The translations under genes were made by a program, and so were the position numbers. A stretch of DNA of 64,000 bases from Apodospora peruviana (taxonomy: Eukaryota; Ascomycota; Sordariomycetes; Sordariales; Lasiosphaeriaceae): the NCBI GenBank assembly GCA_033439685.1, contig JAUEDM010000007.1, positions 2,470,501 through 2,534,500 of the forward strand. Direction: 5' to 3'. Shown here one piece after another: positions 42,207-53,247 of the stretch; the first letter of the stretch is position 1, and the number at the start of each line of letters is the position of its first letter. The notes beneath the pieces were generated by a model. That model had not been told where the DNA came from and searched no databases. It worked only from the letters and a program-made list of their open reading frames with translations.

Positions 42207-43658
42207 TGTCCAAAGAGTAACTGGTTCTCAGGAGCTATTTGTATGACTGTTCGCCAGCAGCAGAGGGGACTGGGTCGACAGTTGGACGGTCGGGCGGTGG
42301 GGTGGTTCTGGGGATCGCCGGATCTGCAGGTACAACAATTAGGAAGTAGATCAGAGAGAGTTATTCAATACAGATAAGAATTACCTATCGCATGAAATCG
42401 CCGCAGTATTTACCACGGATCTCATAAACTGGCTGTGGCTTGTTGAAGCGTTTAAATTACAGTCGCTGTTGTCCCTCAGCTTAACGAGTTTCGGTGCCTG
42501 AATCCCAACCCCGCGAGTTGGAGGCCTGATTGCGTTGCAGCCTAGACGGCTGGCGGGCAGCTGCCTGCACTCAGAGCATCATGATTGGCGATGGTCCGCT
42601 ACAGCAATTCTATTGAGGATGCGTCTCGTTTCACCACAAGGTAAACATGCGACCATCATCCAACAAACCGGCTCCTCCTCGGGCTACTGCCTCTCTTACC
42701 CACGTTGCTGTGGGATAAGCTCTAGTCGCGGTGGCCGGAATGGCTTCTCCCGCCCAAGATTGTGCTTAATAGGCAGAAGATAAGCTGGGACGAGGAGTTG
42801 GACAATGAAATCACCATTTACTGACGGCTGGCTCCAGTGCAGGGAACCATCGTCCCCGTCTGCTATGGTGAGGTGGTTTGCCCTGCCAGGGGGACTACAG
42901 GAACGCGCGTGCTTGTCCTTTCTGAAATAGGGGGTATTAATTGGAACGACGAGGATGCGGCTGTAGGCGGGAGACTTGTGACGAAGGTTGAAGTGCGGGA
43001 TTCTAGCAAAGCCCTTATCAGTTGCACTAGGCTTATCGGCCTAGGATAAACCCCTTCCAGATCTGCCGCATTTTCTCATAGTTTTTCCTATTCTTCTTCG
43101 TCTTACTTTCTTTTTAATACCACGATAGATTAAATGCGCCTAGTCCATACTGCGATTTGTGTGTTCGTAACAAGACTGATCTTGCCAAGAGTATGTTAAT
43201 GGATTCACTCTTCGTACTGCCAATCTGGGCGTGAGCCACGACGATAGCAAGCTGGACAACTACCGATTCGTGGGTGGCAGGATCAAGATGATTGGTTTCA
43301 CAGCTCGTATATTATAGAGACATGATGACCCCCTAGGGCTGGTCCATAGAGGAACAATGCCAAAGTACAATGAATACCTAGCTATCTAACTTTCGCTCTT
43401 GTTCGAAACTATACAGCTTGTGTCCAAGGACTGTCCATCACACACTAGCTTATTCAGCAAATCCCATGTCGCTTCAGTGTCCTGGGAAGCCCCACCTGCT
43501 ATAGTTACCCTTAACTATATTGTAGAATTCGAACATAAAGATGAAACGAGGGAAAGATATTATTCAGAAAGGTCTAGATGGTGCTAGAATCAAGGTCAGT
43601 CAGTCACCTTTGCCCCCACAGCCGTCAAGAGTGGCAAATACACGAATATATAATATTA
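42207..43658. other. HNWD promoter and non-coding flank
   Basis: Contains the upstream region of the HNWD gene. Short ORFs (42535-42783, 42837-43049) look spurious. No repeats recognised. Confidence 0.4.
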
Positions 43659-45011
43659 ACGTACGTGATAAGCGAGCGCCGCAGACAAGCGAGCGCCGCA
43701 CTTTCCACCACCTCACCACAGCTATCCTCAATTATACACCCACAACACTAGGAAATAACTATAACTGAATCAGAAACAGATGAATCAGACGATTCTGCAA
43801 CCTCTTTTTGCACGTGCGTGCATTATGGCCAGACTTGCCGCACACTCCACAGCACCGAATCTTGGTACGAGACCCCCCTGCACTACCACTATTCTGCTGT
43901 GTTTCCTGCGTTACCTGCTCATTGGCCTTTCGTAGTGCTGAGACCTCCGTACGTAGAAGTGCAACTTCGTGCATCACTGCCATTGTACCTTTAGCTAACC
44001 AGTCCACAGCAGTTAACATAGATGTTGGAGAGCTTCCTTGATGGTTGGAAATTTGAGTTTTAATAAGCTCTGACTGTGAAGTAGCTTCTCGAGGGTTATG
44101 TGGTGTTTGAGAGATCCAAGGTAGGGCTGTGCTTGGACTTGAAGATGGGGTGTTAGTGTCATGTACAAGTGCAAACCACTCGCGAATAACCTTTGCATCT
44201 TCACATTTGGCCCTCTGGTAGTCGTATTTACGCGTAAAACGCGTCCGAAGTTCTGGCTGGCGCTTGACAAAGTTGTGAGCCCATCGTACGCCAACGGGAG
44301 GCGCGTCGCGTTCGCGTAGTAGTCTGTTGGCCATATCTTCCACGTACGAAAGCCGAGGATGGAATGCGCGTGCACATAGCTCAATTATATATTGAATAAT
44401 TGTTTGCTCTTCCAAATCCTTAAGTTTGCGCGAATTAGCTGGAGTATCGCATCGTGCAGGTTAACCGGCAAGTCGACGGCGAATAGTTCTATCGTCAACT
44501 TTGTAGATATTTGCTGCAGCTCGTATGCTTAGATCTTTATCGCTTTTTATAGCGTTAATAGCCAGAGTAACTCTGGCTTCATTGGAGGTAGATGGTGTGA
44601 CGGGCTGAGCCCTGGTGCCGCCTCGGCGACCCTCGGCATGGAGCCCAGGACCACGGCGGCGAGGCAGCGCCCCACCGGCGACCCCTGAACGAAGCCATTC
44701 CCAGAAACGACAAGCACCTACACGGACCACAACACTAAACCACAACCAGACCCATGGCGGCTCTAGAACCTTCTGTCTTCCGCAGATGTGTACAGTTGGA
44801 GGTTGTCTTCCCACGAGACTTCCTTTCTTTTCCTCTTTTTCCTCATGTTCTGCGTCTTCGTAGAGTAGGCCTAGCTAGTTGCAATACACTGCCTTGCCCG
44901 TTACAGATGGCATGATTTTTGGTTGAGAAATGGAATGTTGAAGATGGAGGGTCGCGTCGCGTTGCAAAGCGCGGCGCTCGCTTGTCTGCGGCGCTCGCTT
45001 ATCACGCACGT
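43659..45011 (-). mobile_element. Internally deleted Fot1/pogo-like (Tc1-mariner) DNA transposon
   Basis: Bounded by TIRs of about 41 bp (43659-43699 and 44971-45011) starting ACGTACGTGATAAGCGAGCG, with one mismatch (ACGTGCGTG at the right end). Each TIR contains AAGCGAGCGCCGC twice as a direct repeat. TA lies at both borders (43657-43658; 45012-45013), the expected TA target duplication. It carries only the DNA-binding start and zinc-knuckle end of a transposase, so it could move only in trans. Confidence 0.85.
43759..44814 (-). pseudogene. Deleted pogo-like transposase remnant
   Basis: On the minus strand, VTLAINAIKSDKDLSIRAAANIYKVDDRTIRRRLAG (HTH_psq-like) is followed by an in-frame TAA at 44461-44463 where GQPARCD would be expected. 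It then continues as KLKDLEEQTIIQYIIELCARAFHPRL…VGVRWAHNFVKRQPELRTRF (CENP-B-type HTH) to IREWFALVHDTN. The DDE domain is missing: the reading passes directly to a linker and a CCHC knuckle (CGVCGKSGHNARTC) typical of the C-terminus of this group. The upstream part (44814 to about 44600) is not transposase-like. Confidence 0.8.
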
Positions 45012-45013
45012 TA

Positions 45014-45495
45014 GGGGTTATTGTGACGAGCCAGTGCAATGACCCAAACCATTACACCAAACCCCCCTCAATCACAAAAGGATGCCAGTATACCAAAGGT
45101 GTCAGCCTTTGGAATTCTAATGGTTTATATACCGTTGACGGTCGCAATCAATTCAATCAAGGCTCAATCGCACCGACCGTCACAGTATACGGTTAAGATA
45201 ACTGGAACTTTAGGTAAGTTACATGATAAGATAGATGTAAAGGGTATTTTCTTGTCCAGGCCAGGACCTGGCGAAGTAACGTTAACTCACTAAGTTTTAA
45301 ATCCTGGCAGAGGTATAGATGAGGCGAATAGAAGGAGACGCAAGTACCGCTTGAGTACGATTCCTAAGAAGACTGGAAGCAAAAGAATGTACAGTGTTAT
45401 GTTGGCTCCTGTTACCATGCAAACATAAAATTTGAGTCTGAATGGACTTTGTTAACTTAAGGAGCAGACTCAGGTAAGGTAATAACCTACCTCCC
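45014..45495. other. Non-coding spacer
   Basis: AT-rich; nothing recognised. Confidence 0.4.
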
Positions 45496-48400
45496 CTAGT
45501 CAATCCCAATTCTCCTCTTTGCGCTCACTCCAACCATACTCCCACACCGGTATCTCATTCCAATGTCCCTCAGATGCCTATGTCTGGCCCCTTCATCCAA
45601 GTCCGCCACAGCTTTCAAGTCCGCCAGCATCCTGGAATCGCAAACGTAGTACATGCACCCGGCAATCGTGCCCGGGTCAACCGGTAGGTACGGCCACCTC
45701 ACCAGGAATGACACCAACAAGACGACTACCATGAGACTCAGGATTGTTACCGAGATCCAAGTGCACGTCATAAATGTGATCCATGTTAGGGTCAGACGGA
45801 AGGGGACGTTTGCCAGGAAAATAGGCACGAATTTTGCTAGCACCCCCGCGGACGCCACAGCACCGGCGAACACGTTGCCATGGACCGCGGCTCGAAACAA
45901 GCCACTGAAGACGTTAGAAGAGCGCGGCCGAATCAAGTCGGCGTGCGTGGATGCGGTCGGTCTCGCGAGACGGCGGTATGGCTCGAGCATCTCAGTCCCT
46001 GGATAGCAAATAACTGGTGTCAGCCATAATTAACTGCAAAACAGGATGATTGGCAGGGGTCAACCCACGAGAGAAGAAATGATCCCAAAATAAGTCCATG
46101 ACGACACCAGTACCAGTAAACAAAAACGCAACGCCAAAGGTCTGACTGTCCATGAAATGCTCAAAGAGGTCATCCCGACGGAGCTGAGTTGACCCGTAGT
46201 ACACGACAATGGACAGCAGACCGCAGAGGATGGCGAGAAACAGAACCCTGAACCCATACTCGAGCACAACCGTATTCTTGTGACGCGTCGTCATATTCGT
46301 GTATTGCCGTTTGAGACCACCACTGGGCGTGCGTTGTTGTCCACTGCTGAAAGTTGCTCTTCTCCTCAATGGGTCACCAACAACCACAATCCCACCACCA
46401 CTTTCCGCCATAGCAAATCTCTGCTCCCCAAACCAGTCCCTCAGCCCCTTTGCAGGCACCAACTTACCATCTGTCGGCGTATCTACGCCAAGAATCAGCT
46501 CCTTAACCCTTCCGTCGGAAGCAGCCAAAAGTCCAGCCACAGCAGCAATGCACCGCGGATTCGACCTGACCCCAGATCGCCACTGTGACCTTGACCGTCC
46601 CACACAAACCCCGACCCCAACCACCCCAAGACAGATCGCAACCAGCAAACCCTCCGCAGCTCTCGCCGGCCCCTGCACAATGGCAAGACTGAGATAGCAC
46701 CCCTGAAATCCGCCCTCCTCGCAGTCGCCTTCCAAGGTCATCCCGACGCCCTCGCTGGCGAGACTGACCAATACGACTACCAACCCTAGCAACAAATCGC
46801 TTAGCAGAAGGACCGGTTCCTTGTGGCAGTAGGCAAGCCGCACCGCCGCCCAGCGCGCCTGGAGAAAGTTTTCTCCGCCAGAGGAGGACAGAAGCAACGA
46901 GTCTTTTACCGGTACACCACCTGACCGAGTGAGGGCCTGAAATGGCGTCATGGCGTGCAGGTTGGTGTTGAGGATCTGGATCGGGATGGCCAGTAGCGTT
47001 GCCAGTAGTACCGGGAGAAACGAGCCGGCGAAGTAAGCTGACGCGGTCAGCGGGTCGACCCAGATGACTTTGCCTGGAACAGGGGAGCCGCCGTTGTCAG
47101 GTGGGTAGAGGTAGGTTGGTCTAGGGGCCGGCGGGAGGATATATTGCGTTTGGGTTCGGACCGGGGTGCCGTTGTCGTAGAAGGTTAAGAGGGTGGTGGA
47201 TAGCGAGATTGGGACGTCGGTTGTTATTGTTGCGGTGGGCTGCCCGAGCGAGTTGGTTACGGTTGTTGTGATGAATGTCGCTGGACGGAGGACGCCAGCC
47301 GGAAGACTGGTCAATGTTGCTGTTGGTTGGCCGAGGGAGTTCGTTAGGGTGTATACTGTCCCGTCGACGACGATGTGGTCGTCTTGTGTGGTGGAGGTTG
47401 TTATGGTGACCAGGGTTGTGATGGCTTGGCCTGGAAATGTGGTGGTGAAGATGACGGCGGTAGGTTTGCCGTCGATGCCGGTTGTTGTGGTGGTCACGGT
47501 CGATATCATTGAGGTGAGGGTGGTAACTATCAGTCGCGTGGTGGGCTTGCCGTCGGCGCCGGTCGTGGTGGTGGACACTGTAGATATTACTGGGGCGAGC
47601 GTGGTTACCATCATCTGCGTGGTCGTGATCAGCGAGGGGCTGGGTGTTGGGATTGGTTGGAGTTCAACACCGCCATCATCAGGGCTTGAGATGGCCCCGA
47701 CAGCGGTGTTCTTTGGATTAATGAACGTTGTCTTCGCCATTCGTTCTTCCCTCCAGCATTCACCCTCGTCGTGTATGTTGCCGTAGCTCTTGCGCATATC
47801 CTTCTCCTCTTGAATACACTGCTCGTTCTCACGTAAAGGGGTCCCGGTCCACATTCGCCCTGTTTCGGGATCGGTTGGTCCAGTGTATTTTACAAGAAGA
47901 CGACAGTCTCCGGGGTCGTCCGTCAGCCATGCGCCCAGCTTGTAAGATACGCAGCGGTCACTGACGTCAACCCCTGTTGGTACCGGATACGCCATCACTC
48001 CGCCAGGCCCGTGTGTCCATATGAAATTCCAGCGGAAGTGCCCGATCACGATGTACGGGTCCAAGTCGGCGTATTGGCTTGGGCCGAGATGATAGAGATT
48101 CACAGAAGGTTCCGTGAAGGGCGCCGTGCCTGATGTCGTTCTCGTGGCGGTTGCCTCGCCGGTGAAATTGGTCACTGATGCTGTCGCGTTGGGGAAGCCG
48201 GTCGTGGAGTTGAAAGGTATTGACGTCTCTATTGCTTCTTCCCTCCACCGCACCATTCTTGCCGTCGATGTGGTTGAGATACCAGTAGATTCTGGCGCAG
48301 ACGGTACTGTAGATGTGCTTACCAAAGCCAATGGCACGTCCGATGGCCCTTGAAAGGAATCGTTCTCGAGTGGAGAAGTACGACGACTGGATATTTGTGG

Positions 48401-48652
48401 TAAAACGTGCAAAGCGTATTCGAGGAGAAATATCAGGCAGCAAGTGTAGAGAAAAACGAGAAAGAGATATGGCCGCCGAAGTGGCAACGGCTTATAGTCT
48501 TGCCCATATTTCCCTGGTCCGGACGTGGGCTCTAGATCTCCTCGAGAGCTTGAAGGTGGTTTGTTCTGGATCTTGCCCTCAACTGTTTCGGTGAACTTAA
48601 CCGCCGTTGGAGGATGCTGTGCGGACTTTATTTCGTTTGCCAGTGAAGCCAT
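45496..48652 (-). CDS. DUF3433-family multi-span membrane protein with Thr-rich extracellular region
   Basis: Two exons (48652-46069; 45998-45496) around a 70-bp intron (GTGGGT…GGCTGAC…ATCCAG) give 1,028 residues; the join reads FWDHFFSR-TEMLEPYRRLARP. An N-terminal TM (LFLVFLYTCCLIFLLEYALHVL, about 63-84) is followed by a glycosylatable region with Thr-rich direct repeats (STVTTTTTGIDGKPT / STVSTTTTGADGKPT; NSLGQPTATLTS / NSLGQPTATITT). Then come two copies of the DUF3433 membrane module: PVLLATLLAIPIQILNTNLHAM… and, after ARHRHLRDI-type spacing, SSNVFSGLFRAAVHGNVFAGAVASAGVLAKFVPIFLANVPFRLT…FLVRWPYLPVDPGTIAGCMYYVCDS. It is a fungal-specific plasma-membrane or wall-facing family of unknown function. 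Frame intact once the intron is allowed. Confidence 0.8.
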
Positions 48653-48983
48653 AACGCGCCAGCATAAAGCAACTCAAGGATGGCCGCGGACGAGCCGGCC
48701 TTGAACTTCGTGAAAAATATCAAGTCGCCAAAACATCTTAAAGGTCTGAACACGTCGACAAGCTCAGCAATAGCTTCCAGCCGTTGTATTATGTGTAAAT
48801 CGTGATGTTGCCTTAAGTAGGGTCGTATCGAGTTTGGGCATTGCCTCACGGTTAAATGGATCCCCAGATTCCAAGGTGAAGGGAGCCTATCAAGAGACTC
48901 GTGCGACCACTAATCTGTAGACACAGCCACCGAGAACCAGAGAAAAAGAGTCGAAGCCAGAAAGTATGAGTGAAGTTTGGCCC
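48653..48983. other. Upstream region of the DUF3433 gene
   Basis: Promoter-side flank cut short by retrotransposon copy B. Nothing else was recognised. Confidence 0.4.
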
Positions 48984-49245
48984 TGTCACGGCCGTCATCA
49001 AGGATCGATGGACGAACTCATCAATTGGGCGCTATCAACGAAGATTCTAAACTGCAGAGGAAAGGGAAGAAAAGAACAATCCTTGGAGCGCGAAGCGCGA
49101 CAAGCTTCATCGTGGGGTGGGACCCCTTGACCTTCGTTGCTCCTGATTGGTCCTAGTGGCTGAGTCTCCACACCGTTCCCAACGATAGCTCTGCGGGGCG
49201 GCTGGGAGGCATGAAACAAGGGTCTGGGAGGGCTTGGTCCTCACA
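48984..49245 (-). repeat. 3' LTR of chromovirus copy B
   Basis: 262 bp; on + it runs TGTCACGGCC…GGTCCTCACA. Confidence 0.95.
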
Positions 49246-49305
49246 CTATCCCCCTCCAAGCCGCGACGGCTTTGGCGGCCGTCGTAGGCTTTTTGAATGT
49301 AAGGG

Positions 49306-52300
49306 TTACTTGTGCCTTTTGGCGGTCTTCCTCTTCGTCCTTGCTCCATAGCCGTTGTGCTCGGCTTTGTTGTCATCCTCATGGTCCTCGGGATAGTTGT
49401 CTTCAGCTGCAGCACGAATCCAGTCCTGCAGCCTAACTGGTGGTCCCGCAGCTTCGGGATATTCTCGATGGAACCCATCGAGTGTGGTCGCAGCGTTTTT
49501 GAAGTTCTCTGCTGGGTACCACTCGTCGTCTGGATCGTGGCCTCTCCAGGTGACCTGGTATTGCAGTGTCTTGCGTTGACCGAACAGTCGGGAGGTATTG
49601 ACTCTCTCGACCTCCCATTCCGGTTCTCCATTGATTTGCTCTGGGGGTTCTGGCTCGCTCGACTGTTGTGGCAAGGGATCGATTGCAGCTTTCCTCAGGC
49701 GGTCAGCATGGAAGAGTTTAGTCCCCTTCACATAAGGCGGTGTATCCAACACAAAGCTATATCCACGCTCTTCTACAATAAGCCAAGGTCCAGCCCATTG
49801 TGAGTCCAACTTGGTGCTGGAAGCCTCGGTTTTCATGCCTTTCTTGCTAACGTAGACGAAATCTCCCACTCCGAAGTCCACAGGGCGGCGCTTCTTGTTC
49901 GCCTGTTCCGCTTGGCGGGTCTGAGCGGCGAGAGCGTTTTGGCGAGCGATGTCCTGGACCGTTTTGGTCTGGATGATCAATTTTAGAGCTTTCTTCTCTT
50001 GGTCTGTTGCAATATTCGCCTCTGGCAGACGGGCAGATAGCGGGTTCCTTGGTTTCGAGCCCAGAGTTACTTGCAACGGGGCCATCCCGATACTGGAGTG
50101 CCATGACGCATTATGAGCGAAGTCCAGTGCGGGAATGTGCTCGCTCCATGTGTCTTGATACTTGGTCAGGTAAGGCCTCAGTCTCTGGTCCAGATCGGCA
50201 TTAGTGATTTCAACAGCCCCTTGGGTTTGAGGGTGACGTGAGCTGCTGTGACGGTGCTTGGTCCCGGTTAGCTTGTTGATGGTCTCGAGGAATTCGGAGA
50301 TAAACGGGCCTGCATTGTCGCTGATCCACAGAGTTGGGACACCCCAGAAGCGATACATGCTGTGGTAGTACCGGCGGGCGAGATCTGGTGCCGTGTCGTT
50401 TTTCCGGCCAGGGAGGGTGGCCATCAGCCTGCTAAACTTGCAGATAAAAACCCAGACATAGTCATATCCTCGGCGGTCCTTTGGCATGTCCTTACCATCT
50501 ACCACTACTTGATTCCAGACCTCATTTGGGATATCCAGCGGGTGTAGGAGGCCGGGCGTCTTGTCGTGGCGCGTCTTGTTCCTCTGACAATTTCGGCAGT
50601 TCTTGATATATCTCTTGACATCCCGCCGAAGACCATCCCACCAGTACTCTTGCTTGAGAAACTCGATGGTTTTGTTCTGACCCTGATGGGCATAGATCGG
50701 AGGCTCATGCGCTTCCTTAATCAAGGCTGTCCGTAGGTAGATGGTCCCGTCCAAGGTAGTCTCTGGGACTACAAAGCGGTCTTCGTACAGGCCCAGATTC
50801 TGCTTTTCGTTCTCTGCTTTGATCAAGTCTACCAAGTCGGCGCCTTTTGGGATATCCTCTGGTGCAGCCAGAGACATAGCGGCCATTACGGGTTGTATAC
50901 GCTCGGCGGGGATAAGCGAGAAGGTCCTGTCCTCTTGCTCTCGGGCCTTAACAGTGGGAGAGTCCACCGTCTTGCGGGAGAGGGCATCGGCTACTACATT
51001 CTCTTGACCAGGGCGGTACTGGAAAGTAATGTCGAACTGTCCTAGAAAGTCGGACCATCGGACTTGACGAGTAGATAGTAGGCGTTTGGTAGACCAATAG
51101 ATTAGTGCCTTATGGTCAGTTACCACAAAGAACTGCTGTCCAAGGAGAAGAGGTTCGTTGTCTCTCAGGGTATTGACCACAGCGAGCATCTCCTGGTCTT
51201 GGATCGGGTAAGCCCTCTCCGCTGGAGTCATGGTCTTTGAGGAGTAGCCGACAGGTCTCCAAGTTCCATCAGTTTGTTGTTGCATGATTACGCCTGCGGT
51301 GGCGTTCCGTGAGGAGTCTGTCTCTACTCGGGTGGGGCGGCCGGGCACGAAGAAGGCCAGTACAGGGGCTGTTGTGGCTAGCTTTTTAAGCTGTTCGAAA
51401 GCTTGCTCTTGCTCGGGTCCCATTATAAAGTCGACATCTTTCTTCAGAAGGCGCTGGAGCGGCTCGGCGGTATGGCTGGCATGGTGACAGAAGACCCTAA
51501 CATAGTTGCAAAGCCCTAGGAAAGACTTCACAGCGCGGACAGACGCCAGGTCCTCGAATTTCCACGCGAGTATAGCCTCGATCTTAGCCGGGTCTATGCT
51601 AACACCCTTACCGGCTTCCAGAATCATCCCTAGGTAGTCAATTACCGTGACGTCGAAGCTAGACTTCTTAATGTCTCCCTGTAAGCCGGCTTTATGCAAC
51701 CGGTAAATAGCTTCTTCGACTTGAACGAAATGAGGTTCGTTCTCTTTAGTATAGATGAGGACATCGTCGGCATAAGCGCTGGCGAAACGGTCGAGCAACT
51801 CGTTCAGTTGGGCATTGATGAAGGCTTGCCACCAGGCGGGTCCAACCTTGAGTCCAAAGGGTAAGACTTTCCACTGGAATGTCCCTTGCCGGGTCTTGAA
51901 AGCTGTCAGAAAGCGAGAGTCGGCATGAACCAGCAGTCGATTAAAGGCGCGGATGATGTCGATCTTGGTAAGACGTCTCGCGTCCCGACAATTGGTCAAA
52001 GTGCCTTGGATGTCCGGGGCCAGGAACTGACGTCCCTTAAGGAATTTGTTCACCCATCGGTAGTCGACACAGAATCGTCGCTCGTCGGTGCCCTTCTTTG
52101 GTACAAAGAGTATTGAAGCAGCGGTCTCTTCCATGCAAGGCTCGATAAAGTCGATTCTCAGGAGCTCATCCACTGTTTCTTTCTCCAATGGCAGGAGGTG
52201 AGCCGGAGTGTAGAACGACTTGGGTTTGCCTTCTAGAGGGTGCTCCAGTTCCAGTTTTACGTCGAAACCCTGCCGGCTAGGAGGGAGTTCGGTAGAAGCC

Positions 52301-53247
52301 TTTCTAGAGAAAAAGCCTTCCAGGTGAGCCAGCTCTTGGGGAAGCTTGCTCCGGACACGAGCAATATGCTCGGGATCCTCTCCAGCAGGGAATGGGATCG
52401 GTTGGCCGTCATGAGTCTTCCATTCTGGATCCACAGACATTGCCTTCAGCGGGATGGGAGTATCGGGCATAGCCTGACGAGCCCATCTCCGTTGGCGGGG
52501 ATCTTCTTCAAGTTGGACCTTTAGGGCCGCGATGTTGACTGTCTGGGCATGCTCTTCCTCTTGAGTTGGCGGCCCTGGGGTTACCTGGGTAATCGTGGGT
52601 TCAACAGTCCTCCATGACCTTTGAAGGATGCGCTGCACTCTTATCTTGCGGTCGTCTTTTGCTATTAGGCGATCTCGTCGCACTAAGTCGGCTTGAGCTT
52701 TCATGTCGGGAGGCGGCGTCGTGTGTTGGACTGCTATAGATCGGGAAAACTGTGCCATTGCGGGTTTGTCATCTGGCCACAAGAATTGCCGAGAGGCGGG
52801 GTGTATCCAGACGTTTTGTTTAGTTAGCCAGTCTTGACCAATAAAGACGTCGTTAGCTGTAGGAATGATGATGAATTTCTGACGGGGAAATAGTCGTCCA
52901 TCAATCTCGAGAGTAACTCGTATTTGGTGAGTCGCTTGAGCAGCCGACACTCCGTTAAAGTCGTTGAGCATTAACGGCTTCTCGAGCTTTTCTTTCTTAG
53001 CTCCTACGCGTTCAACCATCTTCTGAGCCATTCTGGGCGTCATCGAGAGGGAAATATCTGCTCCAGTATCACAGAGAGCTTGCGTCTTAAGACCAATTCC
53101 GTCCACCAGCAACTTGATCGGAGTGGTGAATGAGTTTGATTTAGGTGATCTACCGACTTTAGCTATCTGCGGTACATAGACTGCCGAGGAGACTTTCGGC
53201 AGTCCTAGCTGTTTTCCGAGTCGCTTGATGAGTTGTCTGACGAGTGG
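49306..53247 (-). CDS. Pol polyprotein (copy B)
   Basis: Same translation as the copy A pol: protease DTGA, RT YADDVLIY, RNase H, integrase with zinc finger and DDE core, chromodomain. Open upstream to 53247 and overlapping gag by 43 nt in the -1 frame. The candidate frameshift hairpin is at 53179-53204. Confidence 0.95.
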   Translation of the reverse strand, partial: PLVRQLIKRLGKQLGLPKVSSAVYVPQIAKVGRSPKSNSFTTPIKLLVDGIGLKTQALCDTGADISLSMTPRMAQKMVERVGAKKEKLEKPLMLNDFNGVSAAQATHQIRVTLEIDGRLFPRQKFIIIPTANDVFIGQDWLTKQNVWIHPASRQFLWPDDKPAMAQFSRSIAVQHTTPPPDMKAQADLVRRDRLIAKDDRKIRVQRILQRSWRTVEPTITQVTPGPPTQEEEHAQTVNIAALKVQLEEDPRQRRWARQAMPDTPIPLKAMSVDPEWKTHDGQPIPFPAGEDPEHIARVRSKLPQELAHLEGFFSRKASTELPPSRQGFDVKLELEHPLEGKPKSFYTPAHLLPLEKETVDELLRIDFIEPCMEETAASILFVPKKGTDERRFCVDYRWVNKFLKGRQFLAPDIQGTLTNCRDARRLTKIDIIRAFNRLLVHADSRFLTAFKTRQGTFQWKVLPFGLKVGPAWWQAFINAQLNELLDRFASAYADDVLIYTKENEPHFVQVEEAIYRLHKAGLQGDIKKSSFDVTVIDYLGMILEAGKGVSIDPAKIEAILAWKFEDLASVRAVKSFLGLCNYVRVFCHHASHTAEPLQRLLKKDVDFIMGPEQEQAFEQLKKLATTAPVLAFFVPGRPTRVETDSSRNATAGVIMQQQTDGTWRPVGYSSKTMTPAERAYPIQDQEMLAVVNTLRDNEPLLLGQQFFVVTDHKALIYWSTKRLLSTRQVRWSDFLGQFDITFQYRPGQENVVADALSRKTVDSPTVKAREQEDRTFSLIPAERIQPVMAAMSLAAPEDIPKGADLVDLIKAENEKQNLGLYEDRFVVPETTLDGTIYLRTALIKEAHEPPIYAHQGQNKTIEFLKQEYWWDGLRRDVKRYIKNCRNCQRNKTRHDKTPGLLHPLDIPNEVWNQVVVDGKDMPKDRRGYDYVWVFICKFSRLMATLPGRKNDTAPDLARRYYHSMYRFWGVPTLWISDNAGPFISEFLETINKLTGTKHRHSSSRHPQTQGAVEITNADLDQRLRPYLTKYQDTWSEHIPALDFAHNASWHSSIGMAPLQVTLGSKPRNPLSARLPEANIATDQEKKALKLIIQTKTVQDIARQNALAAQTRQAEQANKKRRPVDFGVGDFVYVSKKGMKTEASSTKLDSQWAGPWLIVEERGYSFVLDTPPYVKGTKLFHADRLRKAAIDPLPQQSSEPEPPEQINGEPEWEVERVNTSRLFGQRKTLQYQVTWRGHDPDDEWYPAENFKNAATTLDGFHREYPEAAGPPVRLQDWIRAAAEDNYPEDHEDDNKAEHNGYGARTKRKTAKRHK

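Noticed and set aside
45992..45998. Apparent frameshift near the C-terminus of the DUF3433 protein
   Set aside because: A 70-bp intron with GTGGGT donor, CTGAC branch site and CAG acceptor (45999-46068) restores the family sequence.
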